DNA from: Corynespora cassiicola
Lineage: Eukaryota > Ascomycota > Dothideomycetes > Pleosporales > Corynesporascaceae
Reading direction: 5' to 3'
NCBI GenBank assembly: GCA_022059125.1
Contig: JAEUWY010000004.1
Span: 4,464,001 to 4,528,000, forward strand
Length of the DNA stretch: 64,000 nt
The notes under the pieces are model-generated. The model saw nothing but the letters and a program-made list of their open reading frames with translations, was not told where the DNA came from and made no database searches. The position numbers and the translations under genes are program-made. This document shows positions 41,334 through 53,587 of this stretch, piece by piece. Every line of letters begins with the position of its first letter. Position 1 is the stretch's first letter.

Positions 41334-44300
41334 TTACTTTCGACCTTTGCCTCTGGTCTTTGCGGCGCCCCTTCCTCTCTTTCTCGGAGGCTCATACTCC
41401 TCTACGTGACTGTGACCGTTCTCGTCCCTCATGATGCTGTTCGTCCAAAGGAGGCAGCGATCCTTGGTGACTTCCTTGTCAACATAGGTCTTGGTGCGTG
41501 TGGATACACGAGTCGCGTTCTCTTCGCCCTCGGCCTTGGCTTCCTCCACCTCAGCTAGGTGCTCCTTCATCTTGACCATGTACTCGGCAATTCTGTCCCG
41601 GTATATTTGGAGTTCTTTGCGGAGTGCCTTCTCCCTGACGCCGCGCTCGTCAAGCCATGCGAGGAGTTTGTCCAAATCTTCAGGATCATCGTAATAGCCC
41701 CATTCGGTGGACGAAGAAAGGTGGGTCGAGCCTTCTTCTTTTTCTTTGCGTTGCGGGATAGTGAACCCGAATTCTTGCATATCTTCCGTCAAGGCAGGCT
41801 CCTCGAGGTTGGGCTGTAGCTCATACTCATCTGGTCCTTGCACCCACAAACGACCGTTGGCATAGCCATATTCTGCAGTCGAACTGTTGGGAACACCTCC
41901 AAAGGGCATGCCATTGTGCTCAAACCAATAGTACTTGTTCAGGAAGCGATCCTTGCCAATCACCTTGCTGCGGTGTACAAGCGTTTCGCGGAGGTCATCG
42001 TCAAGCTCGTTGATGCTAGCTTCACAGCTCTTCAATTCGTCCTTCTTCTTTTCAATGTCATTCAGGAGCTTCTCCCATTCTTTCTGCTGCTTGGTCTTGG
42101 CATCTTCGGCCTTCTTCTTCTTTGCCTTCTCCTTTTTGACGGCATCAGATTCGCGTTTGCGTTTGTTCTTATTTGTATGGCGGAGTTTGCGGTTGGCAGC
42201 CTTTGGGCTTTCGTCGGATTCGCTTACTTCTTGCTCCTCCTTCGCATCTTCGATGCCAGTCATTGATACGTCTTGACCATCCTTGGCATCCGTAGGGGAG
42301 GCTGGGGTATTCAGTGGCAAGTGGATTTTCCGCTCCAATTCCAATTTGAATAAATCGTCGGCACTTTTTTGAAAAGTCAGCAAAATCCTGGAGGAAAAAT
42401 ATCAGGTCAGAACCTACAGTTCCTTTCGCTTCTTCTGGAAGTCAATCTTCTCCTTGCGCAGACGGGTCATCTCCTGCGAAGCAGCGACTAGTTGATCGCG
42501 GAAGGTCTCTGTGGCGACAGTGAGTCTTAGTATCATGTCGAGTGCTGCGATTCGTAGGTTGACATCAAGATGGACGTAATGGTACGCAATCCTCTTTACT
42601 GATGGTTTCTCATCTGGGGGTACGAGCTCAGCCAGAATCTCATCGCAAGCTTCTTTCTGGGCCGGATTGAACGAGAGGCGATACAGTAAAGCAGCTAGTA
42701 TCGCTTCCCAGCCTCCATCGCGGAAGTTGCGAATCTTGCATTGTTCAATCCAATCAAAGTCGGCAGTGAACTCGGCAGCCTGATGCATCTGTTTGGGCGG
42801 CTCAGGAGTTGGTGTGCGCGGCTTGATGAGTTGGTTCGCTTCAGATTTCCTGAGGCTGCTACGAGTTGTGCGGACTGGTGGCTCCGGCTCTGGCTCAGGG
42901 CTTGACTCTTCTTCTTCTTCCGAATCTTCATCGTCGGAGTCATCGGACATGTGAGGTAGGGGTGCTTGCAGTTTGCCATCCTCATCGACGATCTGCTTGA
43001 GAACAGAACAGTGCACCTCGACCAGTAGCTCGCAATCAATTTCCTCGGACGAAAAACGCATCGCGTCAATAAAATCATCCACGGTGAATGAATCAAGGGA
43101 ATAGATAGTATCGTGAACATTGAGCGTCTCCCAGGCACATAGCAAGGGGCCCACGCTCTTCATCTTGATGCCCATCTTCTGCTCTTCCGGTATCGGCTCG
43201 TTTCCATCCGGAATGTCATCAGATATGAACTTCATCGGTGGGCGCTGAACACTGACGCGGGGTTGCTTTATCCTCAGATCCTCGATGGGGTATTTGATCG
43301 GTTCGAAGGGCTTTGCCAATGGAACAGCCTGCTGTGGCTGATTTGTGGGTGCAAGAGTCTGATACTGCATGAAGTTATTGGAGAAAGGAAGGCTAATAGG
43401 CAAGGTGGAGCCTGGAGGGGCCATCTGGTTAGCCAGGTGAGCTAGCTGTGGAGGCAGACCAACGGCCATCGGATGCGGAGGAGCTTGCATCGTGGGGGGG
43501 AATGGCGGACGGCCATTTTGCCCGTTCGCTGGAAAAGCAAAAGGACGTGGTGGTCCATTCAACTGTGGGGGTAGCATGTGCTGTCCTTGGACATGATGGA
43601 AGGGCGGCGGTGGGTTTGCGGAGAAATTGACAAAAGTTGCTTGTCCCGGTCCTGCAAGCTGTCTATGCAGGCCATCAAGAAGCGGATCGGCGTTTGACGG
43701 ATGCATCGGCGGAGTCGCGCTGCTGGCGTTCAACCCGTTTGCTGCCTTCTTCGCTGCCATTACTGCGTCGCGTGTCTTCGCCTCGGGGACCTTGGTGGGG
43801 ATGTTGTAGAGTCTTGCCAGGTGGTCCTTAACCCGCCATGGTGCTCCATTCCAGTGCTCCCTTGAGACTGCGCTTCGCAAAAACTGTTTGAGGACCAGCT
43901 TTGAGTACACTCGGCGGTCGCGAAGTATCTCCGATGTCTTGTATTTTGTAACTTGCTCGCCGGTGTCGTCCAGAGTTATTACATAGGTGTATGAGCGGAA
44001 TTGCTCGTCCGGTGCCTGCCCGGTAAACATGCTGTGGAGTCTTGAGGTGTCGGTCATTTGTGTGACCACACCATATTTGCGGCCATTGTCCGTGTCGAGC
44101 ATCACGCGGTCTCCAACTATAAAGTGTTCTCGAAAATGCTGAAGGGAAAGTTAGCCCAAGTTGCCGTCAAATACTATACTTTGTTCTCGTACGTCGTAAA
44201 CCGCATTGACTAGGCTTGGTTAGTACGGACATTCCAGAAACGAAGTAGTCATAGTGCAACTTACCCAGATCGTCCATGCGCGCCGTGTTCCGGAACTGTA

Positions 44301-44853
44301 CAAATTCCAAAACGCGGGCGCGCAAGCCCTTTGGGAATATGCTGGTTATTTCCTTGGAAGCCTCGATCTATGGCACCGTTATCCCCTGTACTCCATGGTT
44401 AAGCCCTCTGAGTTACATACCTCGCTCTCCATCGCTTCGAAAAATGTGTAGCCAGTGTGTCCCGTGGATTCGCAAGTAAAGATCTTCTGTGAAAGGTTAG
44501 GGAGGTGTGCGGAGGTGAGAGAGCGGGGCGGGGGTGCCTGCCTGGGTGTAAAAGTCGCGCCTGTGCTTGCGTTAGTGAATGAATGACTAAACCAACGAAC
44601 AATCACTCGCTCCATACCTTGCCAGATACTTCTCATAGTCGGCGAAAACCTCGCCGGTTTCTTCTATGGCCCAAATCTGCAAAACGGTTTAGTAGATTGA
44701 TCCGCGGTGGGGCCAACGGGCTCTGGGCTCACTTCGGAGTCGTCGCCCACGAATGGAGGGACGGGCTCGAATTTGACGGGTTTGCGCTTGTAATGGACCT
44801 TTTCTCGTTAGCCTGTTACACCCGGGTAGACCTAAAAACGCGTGGTGTACCAT
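41334..44853 (-). CDS. itc1: Itc1-type WAC/DDT/WHIM subunit of an ISWI remodelling complex
   Basis: Nine coding exons (44851-44853, 44733-44798, 44618-44676, 44542-44560, 44421-44486, 44265-44367, 44193-44209, 42418-44138, 41334-42363) join in phase to about 1027 aa. The rebuilt N-terminus MVHYKRKPVKFEPVPPF, then IWAIEETGEVFADYEKYLA and FTCESTGHTGYTFFEAMESE is the WAC (Acf1/WSTF/Itc1) domain. A DDT domain lies near 530-590 (IYSLDSFTVDDFIDAMRFS), followed by WHIM segments (HYVHLDVNLRIAALDMILRL; DRFLNKYYWFEHNGMPFGG). Yeast Itc1 pairs with Isw2 to slide nucleosomes and repress genes. Oddities: exon 1 contributes only the ATG, exons 4 and 7 are 19 and 17 nt, and intron 4 begins GC rather than GT. 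The multi-exon N-terminus is inferred from phase and homology. Confidence 0.88.
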
Positions 44854-45925
44854 GGTGTCGGCAGCTCTAGGTCATCTGGAGCTTCGGAACTGTCTGCTGC
44901 TTCGCGTCGCAAACCTCGGAGGTGTCGCGGGAGGGTTTTCGCGCGTATGGGAGGCGATTTGCGTGGCTCCCGGCAATCACTCGTGGTCAGAGACCCCCCG
45001 GAAGGCAGCAATGGTGGAAGAGAGGTCCACCGCGCGCCAGAGGTGGTCCTAGAAAAAGTCGTCCCTTACGGCCACAGGTCCGAACGTGGTTCCGAGACGC
45101 GTCGGGAGGCAGTTGAGCGTGTTTGGTGAGAGATGCGGGCGGGTTCGTGGGCGTGGAGTGGTCGCGGAGGCTCGGAAGGGTGATGGGAAGAAGTAAAAGA
45201 AGAAGAAGAGGGCGACAGTGGAGGTGTCAAGGTAGAAGTGTGCCCAGGCGCGGAACTAACCTAGGTCGGCAAGCACCCCCAAAACCACGACAACGTGACT
45301 GAACACCAGGCGCAGCGGCTGCACACAGAACCCCAACGTATTTGGACTCGTTTTGATCCCCAGAATCCGGACTATCCCCCAGTAAGACCAGAAGCGCAAT
45401 CGAAATTTGATGATCCAGGCCGGGGCGGGCATACCGCGGGAGTACACGCCGCACGCTACGCTCCAATGCCTCTGAGACCCCCAAGCAGCCTGACCCACCT
45501 TCTAAAACGGACGCCTGTTTTTACTACTCCTCCCCGCATTCGACCACACACAAAGAAAATCTGCCAGTAAAAGTTATCATCGGATCCGGTCGGCTCTCCT
45601 GCACCCTAGGGCATATTCAGGGGGCTTTACATCGAGCAGATGGCATTTTATGTCGACATTGCGGTCTACCACCTAGCAAGCAGGAGACACCCCGACCACC
45701 CGCATGGGTATTTTCAGTCAGTCTTTGCCCGACAAGCCTTTTGGAAGGGGTCAGACGCCCAGCAATTTACATTCGACATCAAAGTCAATGATGTCATTCG
45801 GTGCGATATGGGATGCATCAATTTCCGAGATGGTCGCCACGCACGATGTCGACTTGGTTCACATTGACTCGGCGATCATGCCTGTATCATAGAAACGAAA
45901 AGGAACTTTTTAGTCTTGATTTCTT
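44854..45925. other. Intergenic region upstream of ITC1
   Basis: Holds the ITC1 promoter/leader and the 3' UTR of ALG8. A 75-codon plus-strand frame with a true ATG at 45640 has no domain and is not accepted. Nothing else seen. Confidence 0.5.
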
Positions 45926-47750
45926 CTACGAGTCCATGTACACTATTGAAAAGCCTATCCAGCTACCGACGACGCCAATAGCGGAATAAGAGCTGGTGAA
46001 CATGAGTGGCAAGAATTCATACCTCTTTCCGAAGACTATCTCGTGCACCAAAGAGCAGTAGGCAATCAGCGGTATCGAAATAGCAATGTACACGAGCGAG
46101 AAACGATCGAGCAAGAATACTCGAGGATGTGGTGAACTGTAAGTCAAGTTAGTTCATGCCTCCTAATTTGACCATGGAACGACGTACGCAGGAGCCAGAC
46201 GATCAAAGGTCAAGAGGAAGATGACCAGCCAGAAAATCGTATAGACTGTCTTGACAGGGAATTCTGCTGCGGTGAAGAGCAGTGGGAATAGCGATACGTG
46301 ACCGGCAACGGCCAGGGGTCGGAATGCGCCAAAGTACCTGCGGTCTCTAAGCGCGACCAAACTGAAGGGAATAATGACCAGAAGAATGGCTTTCTCATGA
46401 ACATGCCAGCCGAACAGGAAAGATGCGTAGCCACACAAGGTGACCGCACCGACGAATGTCTCCCAGGTTGGCCGGAGTAGTAATCGGATCAGGAACGGCT
46501 GCGGTTGTCAGTCAAAGCGAATTGGCGGAATGGGCAGCCAACATACAACTTGGAAACCCAGAGTCAAAAGGAAACAGGTCAAAGGCACGACTTCCGGGAG
46601 CACCGCAAACGATGTGTCGCCCACAAGGCCTCGAGTGACGCTGTTGACCGCATCTTGATCGACCTTCAGCCCCAGATACGGAGCCACTTTGATTGTCAGC
46701 ACAAGCCGTGGCATGGCTAGTCACGACTTACAGTAGATCAGGACTCTATCAGTGAAGGAGTACATGGCCCAGACGTTTGGTGCCCAATAAGCATGGCATA
46801 GTCCTCTAGAGAAGGGGAAGAGGCGGCGGAAGACCTGCTCCATTTGACCCCACATGGCAAATGGCCCAAAGGCACCTGCAAAGACAGCCACGAGACCAAG
46901 TCCCAACTTGATGCAATTGAAGAACCGGATCCGAAAGTAGGGGAACGACCGGTTCTGACCCAAGCAGTAGGCTCTGAGCAGATAGACAAAGTAGGCTGGT
47001 GCAAGATACAGATATATGTGCTTGAAGCATAGAAGGGCTGCAAAGAGAAGGCCGCTTAGAAGAATGGTGGAGTTGTTGCGGGCCAGCACGAGTGACAGGA
47101 TGAGGATGCCGTATAGAAATCCATTGTACTGGAAATGGATATGATCAATGATTAGCAGACCCGGGGACAAGAGTACAGAAAGGGCAGCTGCATGTGCAGT
47201 AGTCTTTGACTTTGAACCCTTGACAAAACTATACAGGTCAGTTGCGGAGTGCGCGTGTGGATGCTGGGATACTACAGGTGCAGGGCGTAAGCCAAAACGA
47301 GCTCAGTCACGATGACGGTGGCACGCTGGAAATAGACGGTCTGCCAGCTGTCGTAGCCAAGGGCCTTGACGTGGAGCAGGGCAGGGTCCACGAATGCGGC
47401 GGCCTGGGACAGCAGCCATTCAAAGTAGGCAAAGAAGGGAGGATAGTCCAGCGTCCATTCCGAAGTTTTCTATGTAGGGCTGAGCATGAGATGGGGGCGA
47501 TGGCGGGCCTGGGGCATTGGCGGGTGTGCTCACCTCGTAGTACCATTCTCTGGCGGGTAGGGAATGGGTTAGTGCCAACCAGTTGCGGTGGACCTCGAAA
47601 TCGGTAGATTTGCTGCCGAAAACAGTCAATATGCCCAGGTGGGCTGCAGGAGGAAATTTGCAATTGGACGTACTAGGCGGGAAAAAGCAAGACCTTGAGG
47701 GCCGTGGCCACGACGGCGCACTGGGCGATTGATGGATACAAGTCGGACAT
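45926..47750 (-). CDS. alg8: ALG8 dolichyl-phosphate-glucose glucosyltransferase (GT57)
   Basis: Seven exons join in phase (47674-47750, 47534-47612, 47276-47469, 46732-47228, 46547-46686, 46188-46498, 45926-46136), giving about 502 aa. Family marks are [57 protein letters not shown] and [28 protein letters not shown] also fits. The last tract ([10 protein letters not shown]) points to ALG8 rather than ALG6. It is a multi-pass ER membrane enzyme that adds the second glucose to the lipid-linked oligosaccharide before N-glycosylation. Short introns interrupt nearly every hydrophobic block, and each splice restores the family sequence. It is likely complete, slightly shorter than the yeast protein. 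Confidence 0.93.
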
Positions 47751-48199
47751 GGGGGCACCGGTCGCGGGTGGGTGAAGGGCGGGCGAAACACCGTCAGATC
47801 TGGCGAGTTCTGAGGTCGGAGGGCACGTGACGCGGCTAACGAGACGGCGACAGGCCGGCGGTCCCTGCGCGTAGGGGCTCTAGCAGGCGCCGGGGGGTTT
47901 GTGGCAGGCCGGCACCAGCCACCAGCCACCAGTCACGTTTTACCGGTGCCGTACGCGACGGAGCCGTTCGCTCCAAGTGCCGCGATCTCGACCACGCTGC
48001 TCCCGTGAGCAGGCGGCGCGCATGAACAAGCAATCCGCCATTCCGCGGGCGAGGCCAATCCCGGCGGGCAGAGCACGAGGGCTTGGCGGGCGGTCGGAGG
48101 CAGCGCGGCGGTCGTCCAATGGCAGGCGGGCTGGCGGCATCACTCCACGCTCCCACGTGAACGGCCAGGGGCGGGAGCCGCCAGGTTGAGACGGGCAGC

Positions 48200-48239
48200 G
48201 CAGCCCTGGAGCAGCCCTGGAGCAGCCCTGGAGCAGCCC
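48200..48239 (+). repeat. 11-bp tandem repeat (GCAGCCCTGGA)
   Basis: Three perfect copies and one partial copy, head to tail, in the divergent region. Function unknown. Confidence 0.85.
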
Positions 48240-49247
48240 CTTTCGCACGGCGGCGCTGGACGGCCGTGCGCGGCGACGGTGTGTCCATCTGGCCCAGCTA
48301 GGCATGCCGCAGTCCGTGTTGGCCGCGCTGGCCACCATGATCTGTGCTGGCCTGCTGGACGGGCGGACTGGACGGCTGCTGCACCGCGCTGGCGGAGGGT
48401 CCCCAAGCGGCGCCTAGTCAGGCACAAGAGACCGTCTGCTGCAATCAGCCGGCGGCAGCAGCAGAAGAAGGGCAGCCAGCACGACGAGCCCTGAGGCCCG
48501 GGACGGCGGACGGCGTCGTTGGGAACGGGCGACGACGAACTGAACAGAACCACCCCGTCCCGCGCGCTGCACGCGCTGCACGCAATGCGACGCCACACTG
48601 CCATTACCATGACCCAGCACAGCACGGGGCATACATGTGCTCTGCCCGCCGCTCGCAGGGCCCGCCCAGGCTGCTCAGGCCCGGCAGCGAATTTTAGGCT
48701 TGTTTGGAAAAGGATGAGGGCTCGTGCCGCTAGCCCCTTTCGGCCGCACTCATTTCGCTGCCGACCTCCTGTCGCTGTCGCTAGCATTTCTCACCCCGTC
48801 TTCACCTACACCTTTGACCGCTGCATCGGCTCCTATCAGCCTTCTCCTCCTCTCTTTCGATCCATTCCCTTTATCTATCTTTCTCCCTCCGTCGAGGCAG
48901 CCGTCCAAGCTCGCCTCTTCATTTCGTTCATTATTATTGTTCGCTCCTTTCAGACCGTTCGCATCCTGAAAACACCCTCCGAGGCCCCATCCTCTCCACA
49001 CTTGCAGCCGACAACTCGTAATTTCGCCCCTCTGCGACCCTCGCTGCAGGTTCCCACCACGGCCATTGTTCCCGCCAGATAATATCGTGCCCGTTCGCCT
49101 CTGACTCAGCTTGGCCCGCTCCGCTCTGCTGGCTGCCGCCCTGCTCGGTTCCCTTCTCAACTCACCGACCAGCTGGGCCCCTTGTCGTCTTCGATTCGGC
49201 CTCTGCCGCCTTGTATTAAGAGCCTAGTTGCCATTGACTTCTTGGAC

Positions 49248-49360
49248 GTGAGTCTGCTCCCACCTGCTTCCCTCCCCCCGTGATGAACGAGTCCTGACAG
49301 GCCGCAGTTTGGTCCCTACGAGGTTTTAATCACGCACCTTTCCCTTCGACCCTTTTGCAG
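49248..49360 (+). other. Putative 5' UTR intron of the Nrd1-like gene
   Basis: Begins GTGAGT and ends CCTTTTGCAG, 113 bp, about 150 bp upstream of the start codon. Fits a leader intron; not tested by transcript data. Confidence 0.5.
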
Positions 49361-49511
49361 TCGCCTCACCGCCGCCTGCATCCCTACCTTCTCGAATACA
49401 TATTTCGCCGTCCGGGACTTGGAGGTCCGGAGGCATTAATACTTGTTCGCCACGGCTGTTCTATCTCAAAACGCGCGGGACAGCTTTGTCCTGCCCCCGC
49501 ATCTTCTCGGA

Positions 49512-52004
49512 ATGCAGCACCACGACTCCCAGCCAGCCCCTAGCGGCCCCCGTCTTCAGACCAGTTTCCAGAAGCAGATGAACGGACACACCGGCTTCTC
49601 GCACGGTGCCTTCAGCACCAACCAGCCTGGCTACGCCGACCGCCACCCGGAGAGGTCCAACATCCCCTCCATCAACACGGGCAGGCTGGCTCCCGGCAAC
49701 CACCAGAACGGCGCAGACCTGCAGACGCCGCAGACCGGCTTCGATATGAACTTCACCCCCTTGCTTCCTTCGCAGCTGCTTCTGGGAAGCCCCTTCCAGC
49801 CGGGCTCCCCCTCGGCTTTTGCTTCGCCGCAGTTCCAGAACTTTGCCAACTTTGCCGGTCAAAACCAGTCGCAGCAGCAGCAGAACCAGGGCAATCAGGT
49901 CGGTAGCCCCGTTCAGATGCAGCAGCCCTTGTCGCCTGGTCTCTACCAGAACCTCATGTCGCCCACCAGCGTGAGCGGCCCTGGCTTCTTCGGTGGCCCC
50001 CAGTCTCCCACTAGCTTCTCCGGCTTTGGCGGCCAGGGTCTTGGTGGCCTCGGATCCTCCTTGCCCATCGCCCCAGGCCTTGTGTCCGGTACCAGCAGGA
50101 CCGTGTACTTGGGCAACATCCCCCCCGAGACCTCTGCCGAGGAGATCCTTGGCCACGTGAGAAGTGGTCAGATCGAGTCCGTCAGGCTGCTGCCCGACAA
50201 GAACTGTGCCTTCATCTCCTTCCTCGACAGCAGCTCGGCCACGCACTTCCACTCGGACGCAATCTTGAAAAAGTTGTCGATTCGGGGACAGGACATCAAG
50301 ATTGGGTGGGGAAAGCCATCCCAGGTGCCGACCTCTGTTGCCCTCGCCGTCCAGCAGTCTGGCGCCTCTCGCAACGTCTACCTCGGTAACCTGCCTGAGG
50401 ATGTCTCCGAGGATGAGCTCCGTGAGGACCTGAGCAAGTTCGGCCCCATTGACACTGTCAAGATTGTGCGCGAGAAGGCCATCGGCTTCGTTCACTTCCT
50501 CTCGATTGGAAACGCCATCAAGGCTGTTGCCCAGCTTCCTCAGGAGCCCAAGTGGCAGGCTCCCAGGCGCGTCTACTATGGCAAGGACCGATGTGCCTAT
50601 GTTTCCAAGACGCAGCAGCAGAATGCCGCTCAGTACCTGGGCATCGCTCCGGGTTACGCCCATGTCCTCAACGGTGCCGATCGCGACATGATCTCAAACG
50701 CCCTTGCACAGCAGTCCGTTGCCGCCGCTGCGGTAGCGACGTCGGCTGGCGGTGTAAACAATCTGGGCAATCGGACCGTTTACCTTGGAAACATCCACCC
50801 TGAAACGACGATCGAAGAGATTTGCAACGTTGTCCGGGGTGGTTTGCTTCACCACATTCGATACATCCCTGACAAGCACATTTGCTTCGTGACTTTCATC
50901 GATCCCACTTCTGCTGCTTCGTTCTACGCGCTAAGCAACCTGCAAGGACTCATGATTCACAACCGCCGTCTCAAGATTGGATGGGGTAAGCATTCTGGCG
51001 CGCTTCCTCCAGCCATTGCTCTGGCTGTCAGCGGTGGAGCGTCCCGCAATGTTTACATTGGTAACCTTGATGAGTCCTGGACTGAGGACCGCCTGAGGCA
51101 GGACTTCTCAGAGTATGGTGAGATTGAGCTGGTCAACACTCTCCGCGAGAAGAGCTGTGCCTTTGTCAACTTCACCAACATTGCCAACGCCATCAAGGCC
51201 ATTGAGGCTGTTCGCGGTCGTGAGGAGTACAAGCGCTTCAAGGTTAACTTCGGAAAGGACCGTTGCGGTAACCCTCCTCGCCAGATCAACAGCAACCAGA
51301 ACCAGGGTCAACAAGCAGGCAGTGATGGTGTTCAGTCTCCATCTCCCATCAACGGCCTGCAGCCCAACCGCAGCAACACTGGACCTTCAGTGTCGCCGAC
51401 CGGCTCTGGTGCTCCTGGCTCTGGTGGCAGCACCAACGGCCAGTTTCCCTCCATCCAGGCCCCCACCCCTGCAAGCATCCTGAACACTGGCAGCAACAAC
51501 CCTCTCATGATGTACCTCCAAGCCCAGCAAAACCAGCAGCAGCAGGCCGAGGTTAGCCTTCAGCAGCAGCAGCAACAGGCTCAGCAACAGCAGCAGCAAC
51601 AACAGCAGCAGGGATTCCCGTCCCCTCAGTCTGCCTTCTATGGCGCTGACCTGAACCCAAGCCCTCAGCCTCACCAGTCGCACACTGCGCACAACAGCAC
51701 CTCAAGCTTCAGTCTCATCAACGGCTCCTCTGGCGGATCTGGTGCAACCACTGTCGGTGGTCTTCTCGCTCCATCGAATCTCAATGCCCGAGCTCAGCAC
51801 TCGCGTGCCGTCAGCCTGCCGGTCTTCACTCAGGGACCCTTCACTCAACCTGTGCAGCAGTCCCAGGCTCCCCAGCAGAACTCGTTTGGTAGCCTGAGCT
51901 CTGGCATTGGAGGATTTGGCAGTGGAAACGGAGGTTACGGTCTCGCCATTCAGGGCGACGGCGGCCTTCCCGGCTGGGCTGAAGAGGAGGTTGGCGCTCA
52001 GTAA
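49512..52004 (+). CDS. Four-RRM RNA-binding protein (Nrd1-like regulator of differentiation)
   Basis: A single exon encodes 830 aa from the first true ATG. Four RRMs are visible at about residues 196-270 ([18 protein letters not shown]), 287-360 ([20 protein letters not shown]), 421-495 ([19 protein letters not shown]) and 512-590 ([20 protein letters not shown]). RRMs 1 and 3 each end in a similar IGWGK tract and RRMs 2 and 4 in YGKDRC / FGKDRC, so the protein looks like a duplicated RRM pair. This matches S. pombe Nrd1, which binds cell-cycle and differentiation mRNAs. The N-terminus and C-terminal third are Gln/Gly/Ser-rich, with a poly-Gln run at about 674-700. Long leader and trailer suggest post-transcriptional control. 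Confidence 0.93.
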   Translation: MQHHDSQPAPSGPRLQTSFQKQMNGHTGFSHGAFSTNQPGYADRHPERSNIPSINTGRLAPGNHQNGADLQTPQTGFDMNFTPLLPSQLLLGSPFQPGSPSAFASPQFQNFANFAGQNQSQQQQNQGNQVGSPVQMQQPLSPGLYQNLMSPTSVSGPGFFGGPQSPTSFSGFGGQGLGGLGSSLPIAPGLVSGTSRTVYLGNIPPETSAEEILGHVRSGQIESVRLLPDKNCAFISFLDSSSATHFHSDAILKKLSIRGQDIKIGWGKPSQVPTSVALAVQQSGASRNVYLGNLPEDVSEDELREDLSKFGPIDTVKIVREKAIGFVHFLSIGNAIKAVAQLPQEPKWQAPRRVYYGKDRCAYVSKTQQQNAAQYLGIAPGYAHVLNGADRDMISNALAQQSVAAAAVATSAGGVNNLGNRTVYLGNIHPETTIEEICNVVRGGLLHHIRYIPDKHICFVTFIDPTSAASFYALSNLQGLMIHNRRLKIGWGKHSGALPPAIALAVSGGASRNVYIGNLDESWTEDRLRQDFSEYGEIELVNTLREKSCAFVNFTNIANAIKAIEAVRGREEYKRFKVNFGKDRCGNPPRQINSNQNQGQQAGSDGVQSPSPINGLQPNRSNTGPSVSPTGSGAPGSGGSTNGQFPSIQAPTPASILNTGSNNPLMMYLQAQQNQQQQAEVSLQQQQQQAQQQQQQQQQQGFPSPQSAFYGADLNPSPQPHQSHTAHNSTSSFSLINGSSGGSGATTVGGLLAPSNLNARAQHSRAVSLPVFTQGPFTQPVQQSQAPQQNSFGSLSSGIGGFGSGNGGYGLAIQGDGGLPGWAEEEVGAQ

Positions 52005-53587
52005 GCGTGCATACGAACGACCGAGGGAATTATGAAAAGGAGCGAACAGGAAACGAAACAGCAAGTTTCAACTTAAACTACACTTCGATTGTGCGATACT
52101 TGCTTTCACCGGCCTTTTAGCCAAATTTTAGTTCATTGGTTACCCAGCCCAACCCTTTTTCTATCTTTGTTTGCGTACCCTATATCCCCCCACCTTCTGC
52201 TTCTTTGCTTTTTATGCATTCTGGGCTACCACTACTCTCGGCTTTCTTGTTTTTTTGGGGTTTCAAACCAACGGCGCGCCTTTTTTGTTTTGCTGCGATG
52301 GAGAAAGAGACAACGATTCTTTTGGCGCATGAAAGAACGATGTCCACACTCCCAACCCTCCTCCCCTTCACCTTCACTTTTTTTCTTTTTTTCTTTTTTT
52401 TACAACTTGATCTGTTATTTGAAAGTAATCTACGTGTTTTTAATCTGAAAAATTGTGTCCCTATCCATGTTTGAGAGTTAATTTGATTTGAGATGTCGGG
52501 TCCTGAGCTTGAGTGGAATGGAGTGGAGTTGAGAAAGAGTATGTGTGTTGGTCCCTCCCCCTTTTCTTCTGGCCCTTTTTGCTGGGGGCGGTCGCGGAGG
52601 GCTTGTGAGAGGTGCGTGCCGTGTCTTTGTACGCTTTTTGTATACTCCTCTCCCCCTTATCAGTGGTTTTGCTTTTTTGTCTAATCTGGCACGTACCTCG
52701 TCACTTGCTGGGGGGGGAATGGACGCGCTTCTTCACTTTGTTCGCTCGCTCGGCGGATCAATGGGACAAAGGGAAAGCTTAATACTTGCACGTTTCACCC
52801 CCCTCTATTTTCCTGTTCTTTTCGTTATCTTTGGTGTCTTGATATTTGGCTTGTTTGCTGTACACTGCGACGTTGATGTCTAGGAAGAAGATAAGAAAAG
52901 GATGGATGGATGGATGGAATGGGAGGGCTGGCATTCATCACATACTGTGCTGATGCTGGGTCCTCCGGGGAAACGAGGAAAAGTGAGTTTAGTAACCAGT
53001 GATTTTGTTTGGTCTGCCTGCTTGCCTGCTTGCCTGCTTGCCTGCTTGCCTGCTTGCCTGCTTGCCTGCCTGCCTGCCTGCCTGCCTTGCTTGCTTGTCT
53101 TGCCTACCCTGCTTGCTTGCTCCTTGGTTGGTTCGTGTAGTTTTAGATACCTGTAAGGTATGGACGGGTGGTTGGGCCAGGGATGTCATGCCGCTAAGAT
53201 GAGATGACTGGGCGGTAGACTGTGGTGGGTGGATGTAATGCAACTTGTTCCTCGTAACGCCTGCGCTACCTTGGCCTTGAACTACATGTGAAGTGTGACT
53301 GCAATAAATGCAGTTGGATACTTTGTACTGAAAGTGATTATATGAGCTCTTTGTTGATACAAAAGCACAGCATGTCCATACGAGTGCTTCACAAATCAGT
53401 GCTCTTGGTGCGCATTTTTGACGCCTCTGGATTAGGTTTTATTGGTGTGGGATCTATATCTTGGCCGTTTCCTCTGGATATCTCTACTAGCTACCAAAGG
53501 TGCGGATAAACAATACGAATCTGGTCGCCCAGGTATATCGCCTGTCTACGAATCGCCCTCTCAACATCCAACTAGTTGGGTGAAAAA
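52005..53587. other. Convergent 3' region with simple repeats
   Basis: Lies between two genes pointing at each other. It is T-rich with several homopolymer runs, a GGAT tetramer repeat near 52901-52917 and a long TGCC/TGCT microsatellite at about 53014-53122. No gene supported. Confidence 0.6.
53014..53122 (+). repeat. TGCT/TGCC compound microsatellite
   Basis: A run of alternating TGCC and TGCT tetramers passing into pure TGCC and then TTGC units, about 100 bp in all. It produces long artefactual open frames of Cys/Leu/Pro (plus strand) and Gln/Ala/Gly/Arg (minus strand) that are not genes. Confidence 0.95.

Larger units (their letters stand above)
47751..49511. other. Long divergent intergenic region (ALG8 / Nrd1-like gene)
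   Basis: A GC-rich, gene-free stretch with a short 11-bp tandem repeat and a pyrimidine-rich leader before the Nrd1-like gene. A GTGAGT donor and a TTTTGCAG acceptor at 49248-49360 suggest a 5' UTR intron. Open frames here are shadows without domains. Confidence 0.6.

Noticed and set aside
45640..45867. 75-codon plus-strand ORF with ATG
   Set aside because: No domain, no upstream or downstream exon support, located in the ALG8 3' flank. Could be revisited with transcript data.
52999..53243. Cys/Leu/Pro and Gln/Ala/Arg-rich open frames
   Set aside because: They are translations of the TGCC/TGCT microsatellite.
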